From the NCBI RefSeq assembly GCF_000247695.1, contig NW_004624781.1, positions 6,455,974 through 6,519,973 on the forward strand: a DNA stretch of 64,000 bases, written 5' to 3'. The position numbers were made by a program, and so were the translations under genes. The notes below the pieces were generated by a model, which made no database searches, was not told where the DNA came from, and saw nothing but the letters and a program-made list of their open reading frames with translations. Of the stretch, positions 33,784 to 44,992 are shown one piece after another (position 1 is the first letter of the stretch; each line of letters starts with the position of its first letter). This DNA is from Heterocephalus glaber. Taxonomy: Eukaryota; Chordata; Mammalia; Rodentia; Bathyergidae.

Positions 33784-34349
33784 CACACCAGTCTTTTTAA
33801 AGCTTGCATAAGATACTGGAATTTGTTTAGCAAGGCCTCCACTGATGTGCCTTGGGTTGCTTCAGGACTGCAGCACAATCTCTGTTCAGAGCTGACACCA
33901 CAAACAGTCTTAATCCCATGTTTGGCTTGGTCAGTTTTGGAAACTGAAATGGCAGAAGTGGAATGCTGGGTTAAAGATGCGCACTAGGACGTCTTGATCT
34001 GTCTTCCCATGCTGCTTTCTGGAGCACATGGATGCACATTTCTGCTGCCAGTGCACGAGTGTGGGGCGCTTTAAGATCGGGGCAGTGGGTGTCTGGCTTC
34101 CGAATCTCCTGGCTGGGACCTGGAGGGAAGTCTGTTGACACAGCCCTGTCTGATGCCCAGGTCTGTGGGCTCGTAGCCTGTGTATCTTGTGGCTCGGGGG
34201 GAAGGAGCCCTGAGTGTGGGCTCTGGGTTAGAATGGAGGCTGGTCTTACAGGTGCCCAGAGTGGGCAGAGAGGTGGACGGGGACTGGGGTCCCAGTCATC
34301 ACCACGATGGTGCCATTTCCACCCCTGGGCTGCAGCTCAGGTGCACTGC

Positions 34350-34450
34350 CCTGTTATCTATTGAATCCTCAGAGAAGCTGCAGTTGTATCTGTCTCATTT
34401 TGTGAAAGAGGAAAAGGAGGTTCAGAGCAGGTAAATGAATTTTCAGGACC
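34350..34450 (-). repeat. MIR-like SINE fragment, antisense
   Basis: TTATCTATTGAATCCTCAGA, TGTCTCATTTTGTGAAAGAG and GGAGGTTCAGAGCAGGTAAA follow the inverted MIR order. Confidence 0.6.
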
Positions 34451-34589
34451 CGAGAGAATCTGGTTCTTCAGTCCTCTCTGCTTTATTTCTCTTCGCTGGG
34501 AGATGGGGCAAAGGCAGGGCAGAGCAGTACATCGAATATAAGCTTGTAGAGCGGGAAGGGGCTGAGGGATAATGCAGTCTGACTCCAGC

Positions 34590-34695
34590 CAGCCCCAGGA
34601 ACATGCAAAATGAAGTTCAGAGAGGTTAGGCAACCTTCCCTGGGTCACGTAGCAAGGTGGTGACTTAGCAGACAGAGGGCGAGAACTGTGGGAAG
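34590..34695 (-). repeat. MIR-like SINE fragment, antisense
   Basis: AAAATGAAGTTCAGAGAGGT, TAGGCAACCTTCCCTGGGTC and ACGTAGCAAGGTGGTGACTT match the latter half of an inverted MIR. Confidence 0.6.
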
Positions 34696-35257
34696 CTGGG
34701 CCAGAACTCGGGAGAGGAGACCGAAGGGAGAAAGGAGCATGGCTTTGTGGGCCCTGACAGGGAGCTGGGGGCTGAGCCAACTGGCAGTCCCCCCACCATT
34801 CAGCCGCTCCACCTGGTCTCGAGCGGACCCAGTGGCAGACTCAGGATGCGGGGGCCTGTGGGGTGTTCAGCGTGCTTTTCTACAAAGGTCTCTAATTTCC
34901 CTTCACATCTGCCTGGGCTTCCTGCTGGGAACAGGCCTCGTGCTTTGAATTAGCCTTGGCCTGGCCCACTGCCCTCTGGCAGGTGTTTGGGGTCTGGGGC
35001 AGGGCCTGCCTGGGTCACCTGGTGTCACTATGTCTGATGAGTGTTGCCTGATGGACGAGCGAGAGCTGAGACCTCCTTGATCCCTGCAGCAAAGACTGTC
35101 CCCAGAGTCACTCACATGCACAGCCAAGCCTAGATCCTCCAGTAGGGGGTTTCCATCAAGATCTTTCTTTATTCTCCCTGCTCCTTCGAAATACTGGAAA
35201 TCAGAATCACAGAGTTGGAAGGGTCTCTGAGGTGGGGATTGTGGATCAGGAAGAAAC

Positions 35258-35440
35258 TGATATTTTATTGAGCACTTTCTATGTGCCAGACCACCTGCTC
35301 TTTGTTTAATATCTGGCACCCCTGGGAAGCTCAGTGCAGCAAATATGAAGGATGTGAAACCTGCAGCCCCCATCAGGTCAGTGATTTTTATCTGGGTCAT
35401 GTAGACAATGAGGCAGAAGCGGGATTCAAATCCAGGTCAG
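35258..35440 (-). repeat. MIR-like SINE, antisense
   Basis: It starts with the classic TTTTATTGAGCACTTTCTAT and GTGCCAGA and ends with GAAGCGGGATTCAAATCCAG, with an eroded middle. Confidence 0.78.
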
Positions 35441-35760
35441 GTGGACTCCACCATTTCCTTCCCTTGAGCCCCGAAGCCAACTTGTCCTGTGTCCTTGAAT
35501 AAATCACCTCTCTTTGGGGGACACTTTCCCCTCCTGGGGGACAAGCTTATGGCTGTGCCCTGGGGCTGGTACTGCCGACACAAGTCTTGCCCTTCATCCT
35601 TGCTGCTCAGCTCTGGGGACCGTCTGGTGATGGGTGATTCTCCAGGACCCCTGTCTGCAGTACCCTCTTCCCATCTGGGTACTTGTGTTTGCATCCTGGG
35701 GTTTGCGAAATGCTTTTTCCAAATGGGCAGAAAGGGGACTCAACCCCCATGGAGCTCTGG

Positions 35761-35790
35761 TCCATGTGGGTCCATGTGGTTCCATGTGGC
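35761..35790. repeat. Three 10-bp tandem copies TCCATGTGG(N)
   Basis: Three adjacent copies of TCCATGTGG differing only in the tenth base. Confidence 0.85.
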
Positions 35791-36874
35791 TGGCCGAGTT
35801 GTCTTTGGAGTTTTGCAGATGGAGCTGTGGTTTATACCAGGGCATGGAGGATGCCCACAGTTTGTGGACCCCGCAGCCTGGAGGTGGGAGGGACCAGGCC
35901 TTCAGTGGGCAGGTGGGGAGGGGAGAGGCTGGCGGCCTCCGGCTTGGCCAGGCCAGCTGAGTGCGCCCTGATTTACAAAGAAATGAAAAGATGGAGACAA
36001 TTGCTTTGTGAGAAATGGAATGGCCTAAGAACGCAGATAAGTTTTCTCCCTTCGTCTTCAGCGGGGCTGGAGGCTGCAGATGTGAGGCTGCCGCTTGGGA
36101 AGGGGAGGGGTGAGGGCCCAGAACCCAGAGGCCACAGTCATGGGCCAGGAGGCCAGAGCGGCAGGAGTTCTGCGATTTCTTCCCCGGCCCCAGGGTGCGT
36201 GTGATTTCTCTCCAGCCGCACTGTCAGGACTCCGTGCTCTCGGCAGGGCATGAGGGTGCAGAGGCAGGACAGTCTTTGACCCTGATTAATGCTCCCTGTA
36301 GCCCTCTGTGGTGCTGTTTTTCAGGATTTGCAGCCCCAGGCTTCCTGGGCAAGGAAAAAGCAGAGTTTATATCAGGGTGACGGAGCCTGGCCTCCGAGGA
36401 AGATGTTCACCCCATCTCAGGAGGCAACACCAGCCCCGGTTGATTTATCCTGGTGGGACAGGCACGGGGCAGGCCCTCCTCGCCAGCGCTGGGACTTTCT
36501 GCTCTGTTCTGTAGTCAGGAGAGCATGCTTTTGGAGATTAAGAGCTGTGGATTTATTTTTTTAAGTTGTTTTTTTATTTTAAGTATAGTGAGATTAGAGA
36601 ATGCTCAACATAAACCCAGCCCCTGGTGGGATTGCTGGAGGGCAGGAGGCTTCATCAAGGCAAAGGATGAAGCTTCTTAATTATGGGGGCTGCACCAAGC
36701 TCTGATTTTCATCTCTCACTAATCAGTCCCGGGCAAGGCCAGGGAACAGAGAAGGTCTGGGGCCTGGGAGCCAGCGAGCGAACGGGGCAGGTGATGGGGA
36801 GAATGGGGGGCACTGGATGGTGACCTTGATGTTTGGTTCATGTGTGCAAACTTGGCCCTTCACAAATAGAGGAC

Positions 36875-36903
36875 TGTGTGTGTGTGTGTGTGTGTGTGCG
36901 CGC
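36875..36903. repeat. (GT)n microsatellite ending in (GC)n
   Basis: About 12 GT units followed by CGCGCAC. The alternating purine/pyrimidine run is the kind that can adopt Z-DNA. Confidence 0.93.
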
Positions 36904-38734
36904 ACATCCTATAAACAGAAGATAGAAATCTCTCTCTCTGCACCCACACACTGGGAGAGATACGAGGCACTAGTGTAATCGGCCTTGGGTTGGGGTCCAA
37001 GTCTGTGCTTCCTGAGCCTGAAAGCGCCTTTTCATGCACTGCTCACCAGTCCGTCCCCGCCTGCAGCCTGAGCTATTGACTGGGCCTCAATGCCCGCCTT
37101 GTGCCAGCTCCTGCAGCAGACAGGCCTGGTGCTGACGGGCTGGCCCAAGCAGGGGTCTCAGAGTTGCTCTTGGGATGTCACGGGTTCCTGTGGCATCTGA
37201 GACCCACAGCCTGATTTGCAGTGCTAACGAAGCCCCAAATGCCCGAGCAGTGTGACTTGCTGTCTCTACTGTCCTCTGACGGGTGAGACAAGCCATGTGG
37301 CTGATCCTGAGGCTTGGGATGAGGGGGAGGTTGGCTGTAGCATCAGTGAGCCATAGACAAAATGTCCTAGGGCCCCTGGAATGGTGTGGGAGCTGGGGAC
37401 AGAGCTGAGTATGTGGCAGATGAACCTCTGACTCGGTGAAATGGGTGTTTGTGAGCTACAGTGTCGAGGTGGAAGGGGAAGGAAATGGTGTGCAGGTTCC
37501 AAGGCCTGGGTGGAAGAGCTGAGGCCACATCTTGGAGGTGATTATAAGAGAGGAAAAATTTCCAAAGTAGGAACTCCAGGTGCATGGACCTGTGCTGTCG
37601 CTGTCCCATCCAGGGCCCACCAGGCGTTACTATTTACCTCGGCACCTTTTCCCAGGGCCACCTTCTCAGCAGGTGTTCTGAGTAGTCACTGTCGTCAGTC
37701 CCCAGTGCTGTGGAGAAGAATCCTCTCAAGGCCCTCAAAATCTGACTGCTGCCACGCCTACACCAGTTCACGTTGCAGAGAAGGAAGGGCTCCCTGGGAA
37801 AGACAGGAGGGACAGGGAACAGGTGCCAGGTACGTGGACCAGACCGTGGGGCCCAAGCTTTCAGCATAGTCAGGAGGACGGGGCAGCAAGCGGAGGGGAA
37901 GCAGGTGGGGTAGGATGCTTGCACAGATGGACCGTCAGGTCATAACCACTGGTCCCAGGACAGAGGCCATCTGCTTGTCTGTCTGCTCTCTATCCCATTT
38001 ATGTGTGTTGGCTGTCAGCGGCTGGTGCCTGGCCAGGTGTAGGTTGTCCAGGGAGCCGGGCTGGGCTCCACAGGTGCTGGCACTGAGGATGGCGGGGCCA
38101 CAGGCAGAAGGCAAGGGCCTTCCTAGGATATCATCGAGTCCAAGGTCTGCTGCCTCTGCAGAGGCAGCCCAGGGCAGCGCAGAAGCCCCGAGTTAGGAGG
38201 AAGGATCCTTTGCTGCGATGCCAGTGTCTCTTGCGATAGCCGATGGCAGGCACGGAACGTCCTCAAGTGTTAGAATCAGCCACTGCACACAAAGGCTAGA
38301 GACACAGACTGACCTGGACCAGGCCTTCCTTCAGTCTTGACCTTCAGGGGGAGGAGCAGAGCTTTCCAAACTGATCTCTTGAACATCTCTGTGCACCCAG
38401 AAGCATCATTAGGAAGAGGTCTGGGGTCCCCTGAGGCCTAAGCTGTGTTGAGATGCACCGGGACTGTTTAGGACAAGGACACGGCACGGCATTTGTTCAC
38501 TTATGGGGACTTATGTCTGTGAGGCTTCTGACAATATCTGGTTACACCGGTGTCCCATAGAAGGCAGTGTGGAAAACGCCTTCCAGAGTGCTCTGTGTGT
38601 CCATTGCTGCTCCTTGGGGCAAGGTCATTCTTGCCTGCTTCCTCTGGCATCACCTGCTCCCTCTCATGTCACGTGCCCCTGTGATGTCACTCATGTCCCT
38701 GATGTCACCTGCTCAGTCCTGCCTCTTCATGCTT

Positions 38735-38830
38735 TCTTATGCTGTCACCCCGCCTGGAGCACCCTTCCTCTGCTCCTGCCTTTCCATACTTTAGCATCCC
38801 CAGTTCCATTCCCTCCACAGCATTTCACAG
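38735..38830 (+). repeat. L2-like LINE fragment
   Basis: CACCCCGCCTGGAGCACCCT followed by TCCTCTGCTCCTGCCTTTCC resembles the CCTGCCTGGAATGCTCTTCC block of L2 3' regions. Tentative. Confidence 0.4.
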
Positions 38831-39754
38831 CCCTGACCCAGATGGGGTCTTTAGTCACTTGCTGCTTTGGGTCCCCTCCAGTGGCCTGCAGCCGAGGACA
38901 TGTTATTTCTTTGTGTCCAGGAGTGTGCCTTTGTTCCGTTCAGGCTGTGCCAGGTGTGTGGCCCCTCTGTGCCCTGTGGGCAGGTAAGAGACACCTCTTC
39001 TGGACACCTCATCTCCCTCTAGTCCCATGAATGCTGTCAGGGAAGAAATTTCTCCCCTTCTGAACTTTGCTGCCTTCCTCTGCTCCTTAGGATGGAGGGA
39101 GATGGGATGTGAGGGAAGGCAACCAGCTGAATTGTTTACGTGTTCTCTTCCTTTGAAACAATCCAAGGGGGTTTTCCTATTTAATTATTAATGCCCTAAA
39201 TCAGACGGTCCCCCATCCGTTAACCTCTGTCACTCAGGATGGAGTTGGCCGAATAACCACTGTGGCAGGATTGATTTTCCCTCAGTCAGCTCATAAGCAT
39301 ATGTCTTCGGGAACCTTCCTCTACAAGGCCAGGGAAGTCCCCTTAATGTGAGCAGGGAGGAGCTGTCACAAGATAACAGCTCCTTTCTGGCTGCTTTTCT
39401 GTCTTCTTGAATGAAATGTCTGAGACAAGCTGAAATCCTTTCCTAAAGATCAGTTTCTGAAAGGGTAGCCTGGGGCTCAACCCTGTCTTGGGGTGCTCAT
39501 GATGGTGTCAGAAAAATAAAGCAAACATGGGGGACAGTGTCAGAGCAGGGGGATGTGATCTCACTGGAGGGTGCGGCCCTGGCTGTGAGCCACCTGCTGT
39601 AGCACAAAGCAGGGTGACAAGGTGACACCCGGATATGCAGAGTTGAGGGCACAAGGCGGTTGGGTAAGAGGAGTGAGCAGGACTTGTAGAGGAGGAGCAG
39701 CAGGAGAGAAGCCTGCCCGGCCAGGGGGACAATAAGGATGTCTCGTGATGAACT

Positions 39755-39821
39755 GATTGTGGGGATGGAACCCAGGGCCTTGGCCATGCTGGGCAGGTGC
39801 TCTGCCACTGAGCTCTACCTC
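39755..39821 (-). repeat. ID-like tRNA-derived SINE unit, antisense, old
   Basis: GTGGGGATGGAACCCAGGGC, CTTGGCCATGCTGGGCAGGT and GCTCTGCCACTGAGCTCTAC form an inverted ID-like unit without a clear A tail. It could be a stand-alone ID or a B1-dID remnant. Confidence 0.82.
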
Positions 39822-41490
39822 AGAGGCTGGGGTGGGGGCAAGGGTGCGTGAGCCAGGGACACGAGTGCCCATGTCTCTTGGACTCTGCGGATTTCACAGG
39901 AACGCAAGAATTGCTCTTCTCTTTCCCGGCAGATTCGAAGAATGCATTTGAAATCTGGCTACATCTGCATTTAGCTAGATGATCTCCAGTTCTCAAATAG
40001 AAAGTAAAACCTCATTAATCATTAATCTGGACCCCCACGGTTAGACAGAATTTGTGACAATTTGTTTACTTTTGAAGGAGCTGCTGAGAAAGAGTTTAAC
40101 AAGGAAATTATTGGGGTGAGAAGGAGAGTGTTTAACCTTTCGGAAGAAAGGAAATCCTTGTATTTGTGCCCTGGGCAGAAATAGGAGTGGGCACAAAATC
40201 CAGGCCATTCTTCTCTGTCCCCCAGGGAGGATAATTGTTCCTCCTCTGGAAACTCAGGGCTGATGGGCTTGGTCCCCAAATATTTCAAGCCTGGGGCCCC
40301 TTTGCAATGTTGAAATATTTTCTGTTACACCCATATCCCCAGTTATTAGAAACTGCATTTGTTGGGTATGTTGCTGGTTGAGAAGAAAAGTTATTTTTTT
40401 TTTTTTTTTTTTTTGGTACCGGGGATTGAACTCGGGTCCTTGCGCTTGCACAGCAGGCGGCGAAACCCCTGAGCTAAATCCCCAGCCCAAGAAAAGTTAT
40501 TCTTAATTCAGTTAATCTTTTAAATAAATAGCATCCTGATAGCATCACTGCACCCATGAAAAATTGTGCTATCTTTATGAGTCATGGTGTTCATTCGATT
40601 TATAGATGACCCTGGGACTCATGAACCTCAACTCCCCTGGGGGAGGTCCCAAGGTCGGTGACCTGCTGGGGGAAGCCCATGGACCAGAGTCTGCTCTCCA
40701 GGCTGGGGGGCCATGGAGCCCTGGGTTGCTAGACCAGGAAGGAGCCTCCAAGGGTCACCCCAGCCTCTCCCACTGGATGGATTCTCTGCCTTCCTCGAGG
40801 AGCCCACACTGGTTCCCCAGGCAGGGGCAAGGGGATGGGCACCTGTGCGGGCCCTCTGAACACCTGCCACTTGCTGTTATTTTGAGGTCCTGCATCCCAT
40901 TCTGCAGGCTGCTCTCTTAGGCCCCTTACTGAGCTCAGCCCCTCATCCCACGATGGGAATGAGGTGGGTGACACTCGGTGGCTGCATGACTCCAGGTGGC
41001 AGGCAAGGGCAGGGGAGAAAGCCATGGGCAAGGCTTGTCAAAGGTGCCAGAGAGGGACAGGGAGGACACTGCCTTTAGAGCAGGTTGGATCCAGTGTTCT
41101 TGGGTCAAGGATAGGCATGGGGGGACCTTAGGACACCTTGAAACTATAGCCAGATTGGTGCACATGGGCATTTTCCTGGGGAGACAGCCTGTAACTTCCA
41201 TTCAATTCTTGAAGCCATCCCTGAGCTAAAAACCATCTGGAACTCTGGCCTGGAATTTGGACTTTTCCCTGACTCAGGTTTCCTGCTCTCCAGTGGCTGG
41301 GAACCAGTGAACTGTAGCAGTGTTAGTCAAAGCCCACAAGTGTGAAATATCAAATGCTCATTACGCTGAGGTGATGGAAACTCCACTGAGCGGGTCTGTT
41401 CCCCAGCTTTGTGGAAAAAGACTCAGTGCCAAACAGATGCCAGGATGCATGGCTGAATAATGATGCTGTTCTCCTCACTCTCCTGCACAG
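39822..41490. other. Unassigned DNA upstream of the first coding exon
   Basis: Contains the ID at 40.4 kb and a TAAT-rich patch at 39,940-40,115. The last 100 bp carry a pyrimidine tract and acceptor for MEGF11. No TATA box, CpG island or open 5' exon is evident. Confidence 0.5.
40396..40488 (-). repeat. Young-looking ID SINE, antisense, with perfect target duplication
   Basis: A poly-T run of about 17-19 (the element's poly-A tail) is followed by GGTACCGGGGATTGAACTCG, GGTCCTTGCGCTTGCACAGC and CTGAGCTAAATCCCCAGCCC. The 13-bp direct repeat AAGAAAAGTTATT flanks it perfectly (40,383-40,395 and 40,489-40,501). The tRNA-like body and tail are well preserved. Confidence 0.96.
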
Positions 41491-41497
41491 GGTCCCC

Positions 41498-41595
41498 ATG
41501 GCGTGCCCCATGGCCAGCCTGGCTGTCTTCTTCCTCCTGCAAACCGCCCTTACCCTGAATCCCGAGGACCCCAACGTGTGCAGCCACTGGGAGAG
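41498..41595 (+). CDS. MEGF11: MEGF11 first coding exon (signal peptide and start of EMI domain)
   Basis: The exon runs 41,491-41,595 after a pyrimidine-rich acceptor ending CTGCACAG and ends at the strong donor GAGAG|GTAAGA. The ATG at 41,498 gives residues 1-32 and leaves an AG for codon 33 (phase 2). Residues 6-20 are hydrophobic, a signal peptide probably cleaved just before NPEDPNVCSHWE, the conserved start of the mature MEGF11 EMI region. With the first ATG, the distance to that motif equals what I recall for human MEGF11 (20 residues before NPED); the second Met (residue 5) would shorten it by four. The leader MACPMASLAVFF differs from human while the mature part is nearly unchanged. 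MEGF10/11 are single-pass cell-surface proteins with an EMI domain and many EGF-like repeats, known for homotypic cell spacing of retinal neurons (family knowledge). Only 7 nt of 5' UTR are present, so upstream noncoding exon(s) must exist. Confidence 0.93.
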
Positions 41596-41829
41596 GTAAG
41601 ACGTGGAACTCAGCTGGGACTCTCCCTGGGTGTGCGGTGTGGGGATGGAAGCAGTCAGGAGAAGCGGCAGCTGTCCACAGGGACTGTGGTCCAGCACGGG
41701 GACAGCTCAGATGCTGAGACAGGGCTGAGCCATGTGGATTCACCGAGATGCAGTGCTGCAGAAGGTGGGGTGGGGGAGCTTACTAATTGCAGTTGACAGC
41801 ATGCTGTCCTGTGCCTCCCTGTGTTTGCA

Positions 41830-41905
41830 CGTCCCACCCATTTTACAGATGGGGACATCGAGGCCCAGAAGAGCCCAATCCCCATCCAGAGCCAGCGGGG
41901 GTGAA
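41830..41905 (-). repeat. MIR-like SINE fragment, antisense
   Basis: CCACCCATTTTACAGATGGG followed by GACATCGAGGCCCAGAAGAG matches the central block of an inverted MIR. Confidence 0.65.
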
Positions 41906-42550
41906 GCAAGCAGGGCATCAGGGACTGTGGTCTCAAGCGTCTTGCCCTTGGGTGCAGGGATGCCAGCCTGGTTTCCAGGACCGGTATCCAGGTGATGAGG
42001 AGGACAGGCCAGGGCTCTGATCCTCTGGTCTAGTGGGGCAGGGGGCTGCTAGGAAGGGTGACGGAGGCCACAGCGGAGAGCAGGCAGCATTTTGGCTGCT
42101 GTAGCGGCTTCTGGGGGAATGAGCTGGGTCCCTGCAGATGGTCTGACTTTGAAGCACAAGGTTAAAGTATTGATTTTGGTGAGCAGAAAGACAGTGACCA
42201 GAGACCCAATCGGGAAAAACTGAATTAAACCCTAGAATTGATTGGCTAAGCTGACCAGGACGACTCTGCCACTTAGATGCTAATAAATCAAATGAATAAA
42301 ATTAAGATGAAGGCCCCATGGAGAAGGCGGACGAGAGAGGAGGGAAGGCACATTGGAGCTCCGTGTGCGTGGCTGGCCCCGTAGCACAGGAGGGCTCCCC
42401 ATCTGCAGCACCCGGACACTTGTGCATGGGAGGCAGGGGATAATGGCCATAGCGGTGTCGTCTCTGGTGACCAGATGCTCTAGGAGGAGTCTGAGAAAAT
42501 CAGTGACAGTACAGAGAGTACTGGAGAGAGTACAGATCTGAGATGAGGAG

Positions 42551-42665
42551 CCCTCGGTGCTCTCCGGTCTCTGATCTGGATCTTTCTACCTGCTGGCTGT
42601 GTGACTTAGGGGAAGCATCTGAACCCCTCTGAGCCTATATCCAGCCCTAGTAGTTGGAAGGAAAA
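42551..42665 (+). repeat. MIR-like SINE
   Basis: CTACCTGCTGGCTGTGTGAC, TTAGGGGAAGCATCTGAACC and CCTCTGAGCCTATAT follow the MIR sense order (TAGCTGTGTGACCTTGGGCA, CTCAGTTTCC). Confidence 0.75.
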
Positions 42666-42789
42666 TTATGACTTCACAGGCAGATTGGTTGGAGGTTCAG
42701 GGGCACCAATGTCACAGCAGTGCTTTGAGCACTGTAGAGCTCAATCAGGGTCTTTTTTTCCTGACAACCCCGGCTGCAGGAGTCATCAT

Positions 42790-42900
42790 AGACTTCTGTG
42801 CGCATCAGTCTCATTGGGGTGGTGTTCCTGGGGTCCTGGCCCCAGAGATTCTGACTCAGTATTGCATTTGGCCTAGGCTTCACCCAATTCTGGGCTTCCT
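42790..42900 (+). mobile_element. MER5A-like hAT fossil fragment
   Basis: CATCAGTCTCATTGGGGTGG, GGTCCTGGCCCCAGAGATTC and TGACTCAGTATTGCATTTGG parallel the central part of MER5-type elements. Diverged. Confidence 0.5.
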
Positions 42901-43774
42901 CAGGCCCCTTGCGGCTCCTGATTCGGGCGGATTCACACTTTATTTGCCAGTGGGCCAGGGAGGTATGAGGAAGGACTCCACAGGCCTCTCCGGCCTGGAT
43001 AAAACACGGTGCTTCCTGCCCCTGTCTGTGTGGCAGCCTGGTCCTAGAATGTCCCTGGTCACTTCTGCCTGCCCCCAGGCTCCAGCCTGGTCCCTCTCCA
43101 GCAAGGGAGCCTTTCTTCTCTGGGTCCCTTGTACCCCGGGGGCCAACAGCCAGACTCCCGGCCTTTGCGGGAGGACTGGGAGGGAAGCAACAGTGCCACT
43201 GAGGCCTGGGGAGTCTCTGGCTTCTCTGCCCCAGGGAGGAAGCCATGCTGCTGATGTCAGGGTGCCCAGCCCACCCCATCCTATTCCTTGGAGACCACTT
43301 AGGGAGGATTTCCTGGTGAGGTTAGCACCTCTACGGGCTCCTCGTTAATGATGCCCCTCCACCTTAAACTGGTGTGTGGTGGGGACTTCCCCTGGCTGGC
43401 GAACCCCAGCCTGCCAAGATTAATGGGGCCCCTCATTAGCATGTTGGCAAATGAGCAGTGTTAAAACACCCAGCCATGAAACCAGGGCACACGCTTCAGG
43501 GTGTGGACTTGGAGTGGGTACAAGGCCTCCGTGCCAGGCTCGCTCCACCCAGGGGATCCTGCAGAGCTGCCTCTGACCCCTGGAGTGCCCTGAACCCTCT
43601 GCTGGGCATCTGCAGCCCCTGCCAGTCCTGGGAGGGGGCTGAACCCCAAGTGCTTAACAAAGGTGGGCATCCATTCTGCTCCCTCTCTCCTCTGGGGTGG
43701 TCGAGGAGGAAGTAGCCTTCGGTGCCTAGCACAGAAGGCGAACTGTTGCCTGCCATGCAGTGATGAGGGCCAGC

Positions 43775-44010
43775 ATCTATCAAACGGTTGCTGTGTACCT
43801 ACCTGGTAAGCATCTAACCTGGATCACTCGGTTTAGCTTCCCACTGCTCTGACAGACGGATACCGTTATTTTGTTAGTGCCCTCTTTGAATCCTCATGGT
43901 AATCACATGGATTCCCTCATAGTATCTACTGTAGATTTACAGGCAGGGCTTACGGGAGCTAAATAATGTGTCTAAGGACAGTCCTGCTTCAAGTGTGGCC
44001 CCAAGTCTCC
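43775..44010 (-). repeat. MIR-like SINE, antisense, with insertion
   Basis: AACGGTTGCTGTGTACCTAC and AAGCATCTAACCTGGATCAC are followed, after unrelated bases, by TTTGAATCCTCATGGTAATC, GTAGATTTACAGGCAGGGCT and GAGCTAAATAATGTGTCTAA. The order fits an inverted MIR interrupted by about 50 bp. Confidence 0.5.
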
Positions 44011-44734
44011 GGGTCCCAGAGCTGGGGCTCTCTGACCCCTTCATTCTCCTGCCTCTGAGTGAGGTGTTTGGGAGACGCCACCGAGTGCTGCGGACTTTCA
44101 GAGCTGAAGAGGCCCATGGGGAGGGCATTGCTCTGCCTCAGTTTCCTAAGCCTGGAGGGAAGCAGGGCTCTGAGCCACTTCTGTGGTGGGCTGGCTGCAG
44201 GGGACACTGAGTCCTCCATCCATTCTCAGGGGGTCAGATAGACTTTCTTACTACCGGGGTCCCTGAGCAGCACTGATGGCTCCTGGCCTTCTGCTGGGTT
44301 CCTGACCTTTGACCTTCCAGGCCCCCAGGAGCCTGGTGAGGACCCCCTGTGCCAGCCGCCTTGCAAGTGAGCCCCACAGTTTCTTCAGGCAAAGCAGACG
44401 GCCTTTTACAGCCTGGACCCGGCCATCTGGCCCAGGCCAGGGGACCTTCTGGGAACAGCACTGAGTAATACTAACCGACTTCAACACTAATTCCCGTGAT
44501 CTCAGCTGAGGTGCTCTGCAGCCTGCCCGGGGGCAAGCGCACACTTCAGCAGCCAGGGCTCAGTGCCATTCGGTGGCACCCTGCCAGGGCGGTGGGGAGA
44601 AAGGCTGATTGTGGTGAAGCTGAGGTCTGCTTGCCTGCCGCGGCCTGGGTTTATACCAAATAGGGAGGCAACAAAATCTGGCTTCTATCATGAGGTCTGG
44701 GGGCAGGCGCTCTGTACACCCCAACTATATGAGA

Positions 44735-44908
44735 GGTGGAATAGACCAGACTGTGGCTGGGGGACTTGGGGATGTCACTTGCACTGTCCGATGCTTCACT
44801 TTCTCATTGGTAGAGTGAGAATCACAGTCCCACTTCCGTTCTAAGGTTGCCTGAGAGCTAGAGGGCATTAAGATCGTTAGCGTAGAGCACTGGATAAATA
44901 CCAAGAAG
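44735..44908 (+). repeat. MIR-like SINE, near full length
   Basis: GGGACTTGGGGATGTCACTT, CTTCACTTTCTCATTGGTAG, AGTGAGAATCACAGTCCCAC and GCGTAGAGCACTGGATAAAT follow MIR from its central core to the 3' end. Confidence 0.7.
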
Positions 44909-44934
44909 TCACCGACACCGGGTTTGGGAACCGA

Positions 44935-44992
44935 GCAAGCCGCCCCTGAGCCTCAGACTCTTCATCTATAAAAGGGGCCACCTGCTTCCTAG
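44935..44992 (+). repeat. MIR-like SINE fragment
   Basis: CCCTGAGCCTCAGACTCTTC and ATCTATAAAAGGGGCCACCT match the CTCAGTTTCCTCATCTGTAAAATGGGG block. Confidence 0.5.

Larger units (their letters stand above)
33799..39750. other. Unassigned DNA with MIR/L2-like pieces
   Basis: MIR-like fragments (34,350; 34,590; 35,258), a possible L2 piece (38,735) and a GT microsatellite (36,875) are listed separately. AT-rich patches lie at 36,520-36,600, 36,665-36,720 and 39,160-39,320. Three perfect 10-bp repeats are at 35,761-35,790. No exon recognised in the remainder. Confidence 0.45.

Noticed and set aside
40396..40488. tRNA gene
   Set aside because: The body is tRNA-like and has A and B boxes, but the poly-A tail and target duplication show it is an ID retroposon. 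The same holds for 3.56, 33.30, 50.20 and 50.94 kb.
42668..43348. Long open frames on both strands (226 and 201 codons)
   Set aside because: They lie in a MEGF11 intron, overlap a MER5A-like fossil, overlap each other on opposite strands and show no domain or splice context. High GC content explains the lack of stops.
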